Shown in pieces: positions 43,100 through 52,600 of a stretch of 64,000 bases of DNA (position 1 is its first letter; each line of letters starts with the position of its first letter). Location: positions 62,001-126,000 of the forward strand of contig JAOZHY010000009.1 in NCBI GenBank assembly GCA_026014595.1. Reading direction: 5' to 3'. The translations under genes and the position numbers were made by a program. This DNA is from Candidatus Bathyarchaeota archaeon (GTDB taxonomy: Archaea > Thermoproteota > Bathyarchaeia > Bathyarchaeales > Bathycorpusculaceae). Below the pieces are notes generated by a model, which had not been told where the DNA came from, did not search any database, and saw nothing but the letters and a program-made list of their open reading frames with translations.

Positions 43100-44618
43100 C
43101 TCAATAGGGTTTGTCTGCGGGACAAAAGGCGATTCAGTTTCTTTCCTGGCTCACAAGGATGTCAGTTTGTCTTTCGGACAGATAGTGCGCATAGATTCAG
43201 CAGAGAGAACTTTTTACGCGCGAGTCGTCAATTCTGAAAGCAGCTCAACACTTGAAACAATAGAACAGCTACGCGAGGCTGAGGGCAAAGAGGCTTTTGG
43301 GCCATACTCTTCTTTTCGTAGCGTGAATGCGGTTTTGTTTTTGGAAAAGAAGGCGGGTAAGCTGCGTTCTCCCACTTTCAACCCAAATTACAGGGACAAG
43401 GTTTACGCGGCAAGCGAGGAAGACTGCGCTATACTAAAGCTTTCTGGAGAACTAGAAATAGGACGATTGCGTTCAGAAGACCAGCTTCTAGGCACCGTTG
43501 GCATAAACATAGATGCTATACCGCGAATGATGGGAATGTTCGGGATGACTGGTTCTGGAAAAACGAACACTGAGCTCATTTTGAACGCCCAAATAATTGA
43601 TAACAGTCCTCGAACAGTGGCTCTCATTTATGATTTTGCCGGGCAGCTTTTGGATGGAAAGGAAATCAAACCTCAACGCGGCTTGAAGGATCACCCTCTC
43701 TTTCACAGCCGCGTCCAATACTACTCGGCGAAAGATGGAAAAATGGCTGTCGGTCTTAGAACTTTAACTCCCGCAAAACTGGATACTCTTTTCCCCGACA
43801 TTCAACCTCCTCAGAAGAGACTCGCATGGGCATTGTACCGACAATTTGGACCAGACTGGATTGAACGCACGCGGGAAACCTATAAAGCTGAAGGCACCGT
43901 CGGCGTTCGTGCACAGAAAGTGGTCATCGAGGCTCTCCTGCAAAAGCTTTCTTCGTTGTCCCATGACCTTTTTCCTGCGTCAAATTACACTTTCGTTGAA
44001 AGTGCCCTGCAGAATATATGTAACGGCGTAACCTGTTTGATTGACATTTCAGGCCTTCGTTCCGAAGACCAGAACCGCATCGTTTGTTTATCTGCCTCCG
44101 CAATCGCAGAGCACTACAAGCGCATGTGGGAGGAAAACTATGAGGGATGGCGGAAACTTCCCACTTTGCTTATCACCCTTGAAGAGGCTCATGAGTTCCT
44201 TGACCCGAACAAGCCTAAGACAATATTCTCAGATATAGCCTTGACCTACCGCAAGTACCGTGTTGGCATCAACGCCGTCACACCACGGCCTTCCAGGATT
44301 AACTTTGATGTTTTTGCTGAGTTGTGGACTAAGGTAATAATGAAAACGGAGTTGAAGAAAGATCGCGTGTACTTGACTGAAAATACCCCGTATATGGAGT
44401 ACAGCGAGACAGAGATTAAGATGCTTGATGTGGGCGAAGCTTTGCTCATATCTGAGCCGAAGATCAAGTTTGCGGTTCCGATAAAGGTCACACACTACCC
44501 AGAGTACTTGGAGGCTCATGCAAAGGTAGACTATGGATTACCCTCTTCCTCCAACTTGACTGAGATGGATAGTCGTCTCAAGAAACTAAATGAGCAAGAC
44601 AAAATTACGTTGGAATAG
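43086..44618 (+). CDS. herA: HerA-type DNA translocase
   Basis: A 510-residue hexameric bipolar translocase/helicase acting with NurA. An N-terminal HAS-barrel (GFVCGTKGDSVSFLAHKDVSLSFGQIV) is followed by a RecA/FtsK-like ATPase with Walker A FGMTGSGKTNTEL and Walker B LLITLEEAHEFLD. The YRKYRVG motif follows. The frame is open to 43062, but the ATG at 43086 begins the expected N-terminus and overlaps the nurA stop, so translation is coupled. No mre11-rad50 genes are nearby. It is convergent with the next gene, one base between their ends. Confidence 0.93.
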   Translation: MTNTNSIGFVCGTKGDSVSFLAHKDVSLSFGQIVRIDSAERTFYARVVNSESSSTLETIEQLREAEGKEAFGPYSSFRSVNAVLFLEKKAGKLRSPTFNPNYRDKVYAASEEDCAILKLSGELEIGRLRSEDQLLGTVGINIDAIPRMMGMFGMTGSGKTNTELILNAQIIDNSPRTVALIYDFAGQLLDGKEIKPQRGLKDHPLFHSRVQYYSAKDGKMAVGLRTLTPAKLDTLFPDIQPPQKRLAWALYRQFGPDWIERTRETYKAEGTVGVRAQKVVIEALLQKLSSLSHDLFPASNYTFVESALQNICNGVTCLIDISGLRSEDQNRIVCLSASAIAEHYKRMWEENYEGWRKLPTLLITLEEAHEFLDPNKPKTIFSDIALTYRKYRVGINAVTPRPSRINFDVFAELWTKVIMKTELKKDRVYLTENTPYMEYSETEIKMLDVGEALLISEPKIKFAVPIKVTHYPEYLEAHAKVDYGLPSSSNLTEMDSRLKKLNEQDKITLE

Positions 44619-45332
44619 TTAGATCTGTGGGCTTTCGGATTTCTTCAAAAATTTTTCCATTTCCTTCTTGACACTGTACCTGAACGGGATTTTGCCCGTT
44701 TCTCTTTCCAAATACCCTTTCTCGTAGAGCTTCTTCATCAGCCTCGCCGTGTGCTCCCTGCTAAGTTGCACCCTCTCCTTGATCTCTGGTGCTGTTTTCG
44801 CACCCTCCGTGAATAACATTTCCAACACTGCAATTTCTGTATCTGTTAACGCCGACATCGCTTTGTCTCTTTTGATAGGTATCACTGGTTCAATAGGTAT
44901 GTCGGGCACAGCGGTTAACTTCTGCAATTGCTCCTCTACCCCCGATATTTTTGATTTAAGAGCCTCTTGTTCTGCTTCGAGGCTCTGCACTTTTCTGTTT
45001 GCTTCGGATACTTGCGAAAGAACGGCTGCCTGCGTTTTAGCTATTTCACCCAGTTGGTTTTCTAAGGGTTCAATTCTCTTCTCGAAGGCGTCAACCCTTT
45101 TGGTGTTTGCATCCGCTTTGGCGCTGCTTCCCTCTATCTTGTACGCAACTATCTCCAACCTTTCGGCTTCCCTTTTGAGTTCCCGATTGAAACTTAGCAC
45201 GATGTCTTCAACGGCGCTCTTGGCTTTTTCATACTCTTTTTGGGCTTCACGTAGGCGCCTGTAATACTCAACCGAAGCGAAGACTGTAACCACGACCAGT
45301 ACGCCTAAGAACACCGTTAGAACATCAATCAA
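44619..45332 (-). CDS. Membrane-anchored coiled-coil winged-helix protein
   Basis: A 237-residue protein. One membrane span at residues about 3-22 is followed by a long coiled coil (about 23-140, heptads in AKSAVEDIVLSFNRELKREAERLEI and later EANRKVQSLEAEQEALKSKI), a short linker, and a C-terminal winged helix (SALTDTEIAVLEMLF, ELREHTARLMKKLYEKGYL-like). The layout suggests a membrane sensor or tether with DNA binding. TGTGATG repeats lie upstream in its own promoter region. No family is recognised. Confidence 0.75.
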   Translation of the reverse strand: MIDVLTVFLGVLVVVTVFASVEYYRRLREAQKEYEKAKSAVEDIVLSFNRELKREAERLEIVAYKIEGSSAKADANTKRVDAFEKRIEPLENQLGEIAKTQAAVLSQVSEANRKVQSLEAEQEALKSKISGVEEQLQKLTAVPDIPIEPVIPIKRDKAMSALTDTEIAVLEMLFTEGAKTAPEIKERVQLSREHTARLMKKLYEKGYLERETGKIPFRYSVKKEMEKFLKKSESPQI

Positions 45333-45342
45333 TCTGTTTCAC

Positions 45343-45616
45343 TTCTGTGATTTATGCGTGATTTGAACGGTTGCATCACACATCACAGTTATCCATAGAG
45401 AATTTAAGTTTTATGGTGATCTTGACATGCTGTTCTATATGACGTCACACATCACAGTTGACCTTGGATGTTTGGCACGCCTCTTACTACGTACATGGCA
45501 CAGAAATCTCTGATATTTGCGCTTATTTCTGCTTTAAACGCTTGTTTGGCAGCGTTTTTATTTTTTGGTTTTTGAGGCGTATTTGGTGTTGTTTGATGTG
45601 ATTTGTGACGTCACAA
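45343..45616. promoter_or_regulatory. Cluster of TGTGATG / TGACGTCA operator-like sites
   Basis: Sites are GCATCACACATCACAG near 45373-45388 and GACGTCACACATCACAG near 45441-45457 (one strand), TGTGATTTATGCGTGATTTG at 45346-45365, and the 14-bp perfect palindrome TTGTGACGTCACAA at 45603-45616. They lie upstream of the coiled-coil winged-helix gene (minus strand) and overlap the end of the gene at 45611. The pattern looks like direct-repeat binding sites. Confidence 0.55.
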
Positions 45617-46090
45617 AGGCTCTTCTGATGGACTAGAAAGCCGATTTAGGCTTGTTTCTAGCTCCTGTCTTATGATTTCTATGACTTTTAGGTGGTCTTT
45701 TAGGTCTTCACCTTTTGAGGGTATGTCTTTATGTGCTTCAACATATTCATGCAGTTTGTTAGCTATTTCAAGGTAAGGGTCAAGAGTTGTGGTTTCAAAC
45801 ACTCCTAGGTACCCTAAAAGCAACACTGTGTAAATCGATTTTATTACGTTTTCTTTGGACTGTTTTAATGTCCTGTTGAAGGAGCCGCGACTTATTTTAG
45901 CCTTTGTTAGCCTTAACATGGCTTTTTCATCGTATTTTAGCTGTTTGCCAGACATATTTTCGGCTAAAATGTCTATTAAGAGTGTTTCGAGCTGTGTTTT
46001 AGTTAATTGGCTGTTTTTGGAGAGTATTTTAACTATGGGGTCGTTTAGAGCCCCATTTAACCACGCTTGAACGCTCTCTTTTAATTTCAA
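45611..46090 (-). CDS. Hypothetical helical protein
   Basis: A 159-residue, mostly helical protein (MKLKESVQAWLNGALND, then QLTKTQLETLLIDILAEN and ENVIKSIYTVLLLGYLGVF). A helix-turn-helix in the RGSFNRTLKQSKENV region is possible. No known domain is recognised. It ends at 45611 within the operator cluster, and another cluster lies upstream of it at 46505-46615, so it may be the regulator of both or regulated by both. It is the middle gene of an orphan area between herA and the nitrilase. Confidence 0.55.
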   Translation of the reverse strand: MKLKESVQAWLNGALNDPIVKILSKNSQLTKTQLETLLIDILAENMSGKQLKYDEKAMLRLTKAKISRGSFNRTLKQSKENVIKSIYTVLLLGYLGVFETTTLDPYLEIANKLHEYVEAHKDIPSKGEDLKDHLKVIEIIRQELETSLNRLSSPSEEPL

Positions 46091-46283
46091 TTTCCTTCCC
46101 TCTGCATTATATTGAATGGATACACTTTTGTATACTGGCTCTGCATTTAAACTTAATCTCCGACGTGTTAGTGAGGAATCTGTCTTAACACTAAAAAAAT
46201 AACCTGCTAAAGTTGTTTAAATCAGAATATACCACATTTTGGTGTCTTTGAACCATTTATAAGCGGTAATCAATGCTTATTCC

Positions 46284-46424
46284 TTGAATAAGGCTCAAAA
46301 AAAGATTTATGCTGAAATTTTAACATCGCTTGCTACCGCTCCAGCTATCTTAGAAGGATTCGCTTCAGCACTAAAACGAAACATTTCCAGGAATCAAAAA
46401 CACCTCTTTAGATTGTTACTTTAA
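46284..46424 (+). CDS. Possible leaderless 46-residue protein
   Basis: A frame of 46 codons plus stop starting at TTG (LNKAQKKIYAEILTSLATAP, continuing AILEGFASALKRNISRNQ). It is helical and basic. A TATA-like ATTTATAAG about 25 bp upstream would place the transcript start at or near the TTG, the pattern of a leaderless gene. The start codon is noncanonical and there is no other support, so it is uncertain. Confidence 0.25.
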   Translation: MNKAQKKIYAEILTSLATAPAILEGFASALKRNISRNQKHLFRLLL

Positions 46425-46504
46425 GGCTCAGATGTCCTAAAACCACCACTATCTTTGTATGAAGTTTACCTTCACTCCTTATCAAGTAGCGGTATTTGTC
46501 TATG

Positions 46505-46615
46505 AAGTGTGACGTCACTTTCCAAGAGAAATCACATGTGATTAATACCATCATTCTTTGATGTCACGGACTGGTGTGATGCATCTGTGATTTGGTGTGT
46601 GATGTGATATCAAGC
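46505..46615. promoter_or_regulatory. Second cluster of TGTGATG / TGACGTCA sites
   Basis: GTGTGACGTCACTT at 46508-46521, AATCACATGTGATT at 46530-46543, GATGTCACGG at about 46560 and TGTGATGCATCTGTGATTTG followed by GTGTGTGATGTGATATC at about 46575-46611. They resemble the sites at 45343-45616 and bracket the hypothetical gene at 45611. Confidence 0.5.
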
Positions 46616-46648
46616 CAAGTGGCTAGACGCTGATGAAGGATTGTGAAA

Positions 46649-47482
46649 TTAGAGCTGTTCGGAGCGTCTCTTAAGTTCTTCAAAAAGTTCGGGGCGCAAA
46701 TCCCTGAGTGTAGGGATGAAAGTTTCTGCTGCTACCAAATCGTTATAGTCTGCTTCGCAGATGACAAGATCTTCCTCATCGTACTTTGCTTTTGCGAGTA
46801 CGTCTCCTGTCGGACTCACCAGCCTGCTTCCTCCCCAAAACTGCAGCCCATCCTCCACACCCACCAAATTGACGAATGCAAGAAACGCCGTGTTTTCTAA
46901 AGCTCTGGCAGCCGTCAAGATCTCAAAGTAGCTTCTGCGCACAGCTGGGGAGGCTGAGATGACTACGATCAGCTGTGCTCCCATAAGCCGCGTAAGACGA
47001 AACACTTCTGGGAAGAAGACGTCGTAGCATATGCATAGTCCTATGTTTCCCAATGGTGTTTCGAAGGCAGCTGTGTGGCACCCAGGGCGAAAGTATCTTT
47101 TCTCCTCGAAAACGCTGTGAGTGGGAAGGTACCTTTTGCGGTACTTGCCAATGAAGCCTTCCGGTCCCACCAAAACCGCTGTGTTGAATATTGTGGCTTT
47201 TGTTTTTTCGCTAAGTTCTGGCATGCCGAAAATGATATGCATTCCTGTTTTCTTGGCTAAGTCCTCCACAACCCTGATTGATGGCCCCGGTATTGTTTCA
47301 GCCAATTCGTAAATTTGGTCTCTCACCACATAACCGGTCAATGAGAGTTCTGGGAAAATGGCGAGGTTCGCGCCTTGTCCTTGTGCTTTTACGGTGAGTC
47401 TTTCGATTTTTTTCAGATTTGCCTTTTTGTCCTCGCGTTTGCTGCTTATCTGGGCAAGCGCGATTTTGATCTTTTCTGCCAT
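46649..47482 (-). CDS. Nitrilase-family amidohydrolase, probable NadE glutaminase partner
   Basis: A 277-residue carbon-nitrogen hydrolase. The catalytic triad is Glu45 (FPELSLTG), Lys116 (KYRKRYLP) and Cys152 (ICYDVFFPE). The family cuts amide or nitrile bonds. In glutamine-dependent NAD synthetases this domain supplies ammonia to the NadE synthetase domain. Here a separate nadE lies 22 bp upstream in the same operon, so this is plausibly its glutaminase subunit. That is inference; substrates such as omega-amides are alternatives. Confidence 0.88.
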   Translation of the reverse strand: MAEKIKIALAQISSKREDKKANLKKIERLTVKAQGQGANLAIFPELSLTGYVVRDQIYELAETIPGPSIRVVEDLAKKTGMHIIFGMPELSEKTKATIFNTAVLVGPEGFIGKYRKRYLPTHSVFEEKRYFRPGCHTAAFETPLGNIGLCICYDVFFPEVFRLTRLMGAQLIVVISASPAVRRSYFEILTAARALENTAFLAFVNLVGVEDGLQFWGGSRLVSPTGDVLAKAKYDEEDLVICEADYNDLVAAETFIPTLRDLRPELFEELKRRSEQL

Positions 47483-47504
47483 ATTCTATATTTCCTCTCT
47501 TTGC

Positions 47505-48347
47505 TTAGTATGTGTTTCGTGGGAGTCTGAAGTCTGTTCCAACGGTTCTGTACTCGAGTTTTGGGGTCAAGAGGACTCTTCTCTTGTGTTCTGTCGATAG
47601 CCACCTGCTTTTAACCTTTTCAACAAGACTCTTGTCAATGCTTAGTTGTTGTGCGATGTCTTCTATTGTCATGAAGTGTTCAAGTCCGTAAAGGATGAGA
47701 TCAAGCGTTTCATATTTGACACCGAGTTCTGTTTCAGCGAATTGGTTAGGCCACAGGGCAGGAGTGGATGGTTTTGCTGCCAGTTCAGCTGGGAATCCAA
47801 GATAAACGGCAAGTTTGCGTACTTGTGTTTTGTATAAGTCCATTATTGGTGATATGTCGGCGGCTACGTCTCCCCACTTGGTGAAGTATCCCATCATAGT
47901 TTCTGACTTGTCAGAGCTCCCGCAGACTATCCTGTTGAGTTTATTCGCGTAATAATACAGGTAAATCATTCTGGTTCTTGCTTTTATGTTGCCTTTGCAA
48001 AGCTTTTCTGCTGAGTCGAATATGGGTATGGTGTTGTAAATTGCTTCTAGGGCGGGTGTGATGTCACAGACTTGTGTTTGTAAGCCGAATTTCTTCGCAA
48101 CGAACTTTGCATCCTCAACGTCTTTGGGGTTGTACGTTTCCTTTTCTGGAAGCAAAAGGCCTAAAACCTTCCCTCCCCCTATTGCCAGACTGGACAATGC
48201 GGCTGTTGTGCTGCTGTCAATCCCGCCTGACAGGCCGACAACGATACCTTCTACTCCAGAGTTTTCTACGTACTCTTTGATGAACCGTCTGATTCTTTTT
48301 TCGACCTCGGGCCAGTCCAAATCTAGGACAGAAGGTGACAATTTCAT
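47505..48347 (-). CDS. nadE: NAD synthetase
   Basis: A 280-residue ammonia-channelling synthetase domain making NAD+ from nicotinic acid adenine dinucleotide. It has VVGLSGGIDSSTTAALS (ATP PP-loop), KARTRMIYLYYYANKLNRIVCGSSDKSE, GYFTKWGDVAADISPIMDLYKTQV and KPSTPALWPNQFAE (each block seen). The frame is open to 48500, but the ATG at 48347 begins the conserved WPEVEKRIRRFIKEYVE region. There is no built-in glutaminase domain. The nitrilase gene that follows could provide it. Confidence 0.95.
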   Translation of the reverse strand: MKLSPSVLDLDWPEVEKRIRRFIKEYVENSGVEGIVVGLSGGIDSSTTAALSSLAIGGGKVLGLLLPEKETYNPKDVEDAKFVAKKFGLQTQVCDITPALEAIYNTIPIFDSAEKLCKGNIKARTRMIYLYYYANKLNRIVCGSSDKSETMMGYFTKWGDVAADISPIMDLYKTQVRKLAVYLGFPAELAAKPSTPALWPNQFAETELGVKYETLDLILYGLEHFMTIEDIAQQLSIDKSLVEKVKSRWLSTEHKRRVLLTPKLEYRTVGTDFRLPRNTY

Positions 48348-48447
48348 CTGTCTGTACTTCCTATGCTCTATGGCTGTAGGCAAGTATTTAAGGGCAAGCA
48401 TAAATATTAAAGGAGCGTAACCAAAAACGTTGCAGAAGGCTGTTACA

Positions 48448-48711
48448 ATGGGGCGAAGAAGAAAAAAAGTTGTTCGCGTTCCTAAGAAGCGTTTGCCCAA
48501 ATTCTTCTCTTGCCCAAAATGTGGAAAAGAAACCGTTAGGGTGGAAATATTCAGAGAAGAAAATCGTGCCGTGGCAGGCTGTAGCAGTTGTGGCCTTCAG
48601 GAAGAATTTCAAATAAGGCCTGCTCAAGGCGAAGTTGACGTTTATTGCATGCTTACCGATAGAGTATACGGCTCTTCAAAAAGAACAGCCATAAACACTG
48701 GAAATGCTTAA
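48448..48711 (+). CDS. elf1: Transcription elongation factor Elf1
   Basis: An 87-residue zinc-binding protein. It starts MGRRRKKVVRVPKKRLPKFF, a basic tail, followed by the zinc ribbon CPKCGKE near residue 22 and CSSCGLQ near 47, and the GEVDVYCMLTDR block. It is the archaeal homologue of eukaryotic Elf1, which binds elongating RNA polymerase. The frame is open to 48430, but the MGRRRK start is typical. It is divergent from nadE, and GGGPS follows 18 bp downstream. Confidence 0.88.
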   Translation: MGRRRKKVVRVPKKRLPKFFSCPKCGKETVRVEIFREENRAVAGCSSCGLQEEFQIRPAQGEVDVYCMLTDRVYGSSKRTAINTGNA

Positions 48712-48729
48712 CCACGAGGTGATTAATGC

Positions 48730-49482
48730 ATGCCTGGGCTTGTTGAGACGTACTTACTCGAAAAAATAAAGGCGGAAGGGTCAATTCATATAACTCTTGT
48801 TGACCCTGAGAAGATAACGCCTCCTCAAGCGTCCCGGGTTGCGGAAAACTCCAAAGCAAGCGGAACCGCTGCTATAATGATTGGTGGCTCAACTTTTGTT
48901 TCACAGGCTCACCTTGATGATGTGGTCAAAGCTATCAAACGAACCGTTGACCTTCCAACAATCCTTTTTCCGAATAACGTGACTGGGATAAGCCGACATG
49001 CGGACGCCATATGGTTTATGTCTCTTCTGAATTCAGTGGACCCCTACTTCCTCATAGGCGCCCAAATTTTGGGAGCCCCTCTTGTGAAAAAGTACGGTTT
49101 GGAACCGATTTCTATGGGCTACATAATAGTAGGCGAAGGCGGCACCGCCAGCATAGTAGGCAAAGCAATACCTGTGCCGTATAACAAGCCAGAGCTTGCA
49201 GCCGCACACGCCCTTGCCGGCAAGTACCTTGGCATGCGCTTCATATATCTTGAAGGCGGCTCGGGAGCCAAGGACCCTGTGCCTCCTGAAATGATTCGCA
49301 CGGTTAAACATTTCGTAGAGATTCCTCTAATTGTAGGTGGTGGAATAAGAACCAAGGAGCAAGCGCTAACTGCCGCTTCCGCGGGCGCAGACATAATTGT
49401 CACTGGCAACCTTATTGAAAGCACCGACGCGCAGCAAAGGGTCTCTGAGATTGTCAATGGGATAAAAAGGATGAAGCCCTGA
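48730..49482 (+). CDS. Geranylgeranylglyceryl-phosphate synthase
   Basis: A 250-residue TIM-barrel prenyltransferase that joins geranylgeranyl diphosphate to sn-glycerol-1-phosphate, the first committed step of archaeal membrane lipid synthesis. Family signatures are HITLVDPEK, MIGGS, FPNN, YIIVGEGG and the phosphate-binding FIYLEGGSGA, IVGGGIRT and TGNLIE blocks. The length is usual. An ammonium-independent relative (PcrB) lacks these archaeal blocks. A T-rich stretch (GTTTTTTCGTTTTTC) about 45 bp after the stop is probably a terminator. Confidence 0.95.
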   Translation: MPGLVETYLLEKIKAEGSIHITLVDPEKITPPQASRVAENSKASGTAAIMIGGSTFVSQAHLDDVVKAIKRTVDLPTILFPNNVTGISRHADAIWFMSLLNSVDPYFLIGAQILGAPLVKKYGLEPISMGYIIVGEGGTASIVGKAIPVPYNKPELAAAHALAGKYLGMRFIYLEGGSGAKDPVPPEMIRTVKHFVEIPLIVGGGIRTKEQALTAASAGADIIVTGNLIESTDAQQRVSEIVNGIKRMKP

Positions 49483-49608
49483 ATTTTTTGAGCTGAATCC
49501 GCTGAAGTGACTTTCGCATTGTGAGGTTTTTTCGTTTTTCATGCTAGAAAGCCAAAATAACGCTGTGTTTAGTAATGTACGTGGGGAGCAAACTGCTTGA
49601 ACGGTAAA

Positions 49609-52600
49609 ATGAGCGAGGGCTACAACGCCTACATTGAGAGCATGGAGCGCCAGCTCAAGCAGTTATATGCAATAAGCGATAGCGCAAGGGCGAAGGGATT
49701 GGACCCGACGCTAAAGACTGAATGCGTGATTGCGAATGACATTGCCGACCTCGTAGAAGGTCTCGTTGGACCCAAAGGAGTGGCTGCCAGCATCCGGGAA
49801 TTAGGAGCAAAACTGCAACGGGAAGAAATTGCATTTAAAATTGCGGAAGAAACTGTCTACGGTAAGTTTGGACGCATGGAGCCTGAGAGGGCGGCGGAAC
49901 AGGCTATTCGGACGGCGCTTGCGATATTCACGGAGGGTCTTACTGCGGCTCCGATACAGGGTGTGGCGCAGGTTAAAATAAAAGAGAACTTGGATCGGAC
50001 GCGGTACTTGGCCATATATTTTGCAGGTCCTATACGGTCCGCCGGGGGCACTGATCAGGCGCTGACTCTTGTTGTTGGAGATTTTGTGCGACGCCTCCTT
50101 GGATTGGACAGATACAAGCCGACAGCGGAAGAGATTTCTCGATTCATTGAGGAACTGAGATTATACGAGCGTTCGGTGGGGCGCTTCCAATATCATATTC
50201 CCGATGAAGAACTGAAGAAAGCGCTGGAATGGCTTCCTGTTGAGGTTACAGGCACAGAATCCGATCCTGTAGAAGTATCTTCTTTCCGAAACCTTCCAAG
50301 AGTAGAGACCAATCGCGTGAGAGGTGGGGCTCTCCGGGTTGTCAACGACGGCATCGTGGGGCGTGCTCTTAAAGTTTTAGTTATCATAGAAAAGCTGGGT
50401 TTTCAAGGGTGGGATTGGCTTAGAGAATTCCGCGTAAAATCTGAAAAGAAATCCTCGGGGTTTATGGATGACGTGATTGCGGGGCGCCCAATTTTCTCGT
50501 TCCCGTCTAGGCGTGGAGGCTTCAGGCTTAGGTACGGCAGGTCGCGTAACACTGGGCTTTCAGCCGTAGGGGTGCACCCGGCGACCATGCTTGTGGTGGA
50601 TAAGTTTTTGGCGGCTGGGACTCAGATGCGTCTGGAACTGCCTGGAAAAGGAGGCATTACAGTGCCAGTGGATACTCTTGAACCTCCTGTTGTCTTACTG
50701 AAGGATGGTTCTGTTGTCCGTGTTTCCCTCGAAAACTATAACAGCCTAAAGGACAAGATTGCTAAAATCCTGTTTTTGGGTGACATCCTGATCAGTTACG
50801 GGGATTTTCTTTACACCAACAAGGCGCTTCCTCCTTCGGGTTACGTTGAAGAATGGTGGGTTAAAGACTTGAAGAAGGCGGTCGCTGAAAGGTTTGGCGG
50901 TGACATAACTAAGGCTGCGGAAGGTGCTAAAGTTTCAGAAAAGAGGCTGCGCACAATTTTGGAAAATCCATTCAACAGCAAGCCCACCGCACAAGAGGCA
51001 ATCTCCCTTTCTGTGACACTTAAGGTGCCGCTGCATCCCCGCTTCGTCTTTTTCTGGTCAAACTTGCCTTCAATTCAGGAAGTTGAGACGTTGCGGAGAT
51101 GGCTGGAGGCTTCCGCTGTGGTTCTTGAGGCAGGATTGGTTCACAAGATTGTGGGAGCAAACGACCCGAATGTAGCTCAGGTGTTGAAGCTGATTTTTGC
51201 CCCCCATACTCTGTTGGATGGAAAAATAATTCTTGAAGGAGAAGACGCATGCGCTCTCGGTTTCTGTCTTGGCTACGGTTCGTCGCGCACTTTGGAGGGC
51301 GCTTCCGTAGGCTCCGTGTTGGAGGCAGTAAGTTTGCTTTCCGACGTTGAAGTGAAGGAAAAAGCCCCCACGTTTGTGGGAGCACGTATGGGCAGACCTG
51401 AAAAGGCGAAGAGGCGGGAGATGAAACCTTTGGTGCATGTCCTTTTCCCAGTAGGTTTGGCTGGTGGCTCTCATCGAGATCTTGTGGAAGCAGCAAAAAA
51501 GAACTCTGTGTTTGTAGAGTTTGCCAGACGCGTGTGCCCTCAATGCAAGACTTACACTTTTAAGGTGAAATGCCCCAGTTGTGGCGGTGAAACCGAGGCT
51601 GAGAAGAGTTGCCCGCGGTGTGGCAGAGTTTTAAAGAATGATGCTTGCCCAACATGTAAAGCTTCGGCAGTTCGGTATCAGAGGCAGGAGGTCAACTTCA
51701 AGGCTTTGCTAGAGGAAACTCATCAATCGCTTGGTGTTCCTGTCCCCAAAATCTTAAGGGGCGTTAAGGGCTTGACGAATGAAGATAAGACGCCTGAGAT
51801 TATCGAGAAGGGTGTTCTGCGGGCGAAGTATGATTTGTCGGTTTACAAGGATGGGACGATTCGATTCGACGCCACGAACGCGCCTTTGACGCATTTTAAA
51901 CCTGCCGAAGTCGGAGTGGCGGTTGAAAAACTCAGGCAACTTGGTTATACATATGACACAAACGGTGCACCCTTAATTAGTCCAGATCAAGTTTGCGAGC
52001 TTAAAATTCAGGACGTTGTTATTCCATGGAAAGCAGCGGGGTACTTCGTGCGAGTGGCGAACTTCATAGATGAGCTTCTAACACGAGTCTATAAACTTCC
52101 AAGCTACTATAACGTCAGAGTTCCAGACGACCTTGTTGGACATTTGATTACGGGCTTGGCTCCTCACACCTGCGTCAGCATCCTAGGCCGTATAGTCGGC
52201 TTCACAAACCTTAATGTCTGTTATGCACATCCTATCTGGCACTCAGCCAAACGCCGAGACTGCGACGGCGACGAAGACGCGGTTTTGCTGGCGTTGGATG
52301 CGCTTCTTAACTTTTCTAGGCGATACCTGCCTGCGCAGATCGGCGGGATTATGGACGCTCCTCTGCTGCTTATCCCCTTTGTTAACACTGGAGAGGTGCA
52401 GCGTCAGGCTCATGACTTCGATGTTGACAGGTCTTACCCCTTTGAGTTTTACGAAAAGACTTTGGAACGGTTTGAGGCTAGACAGGTCAGTTCCATGATG
52501 GATATAATTAGCCATAGACTTGGGACTACCGCACAGTTTGAAGGATTCAACTTTACGACGCCTGTTTCGGACATAAACCTCGGCAACGCTGAGAGCTCAT

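Larger units (their letters stand above)
46091..46648. other. Intergenic region with operator-like repeats and a possible micro-gene
   Basis: About 560 bp upstream of the 45611 gene and past the end of the nitrilase. It includes a TATA-like ATTTATAAG at 46254-46262, a short open frame described separately, and repeats at 46505-46615. I see no tRNA or repeat of other type. Confidence 0.4.
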
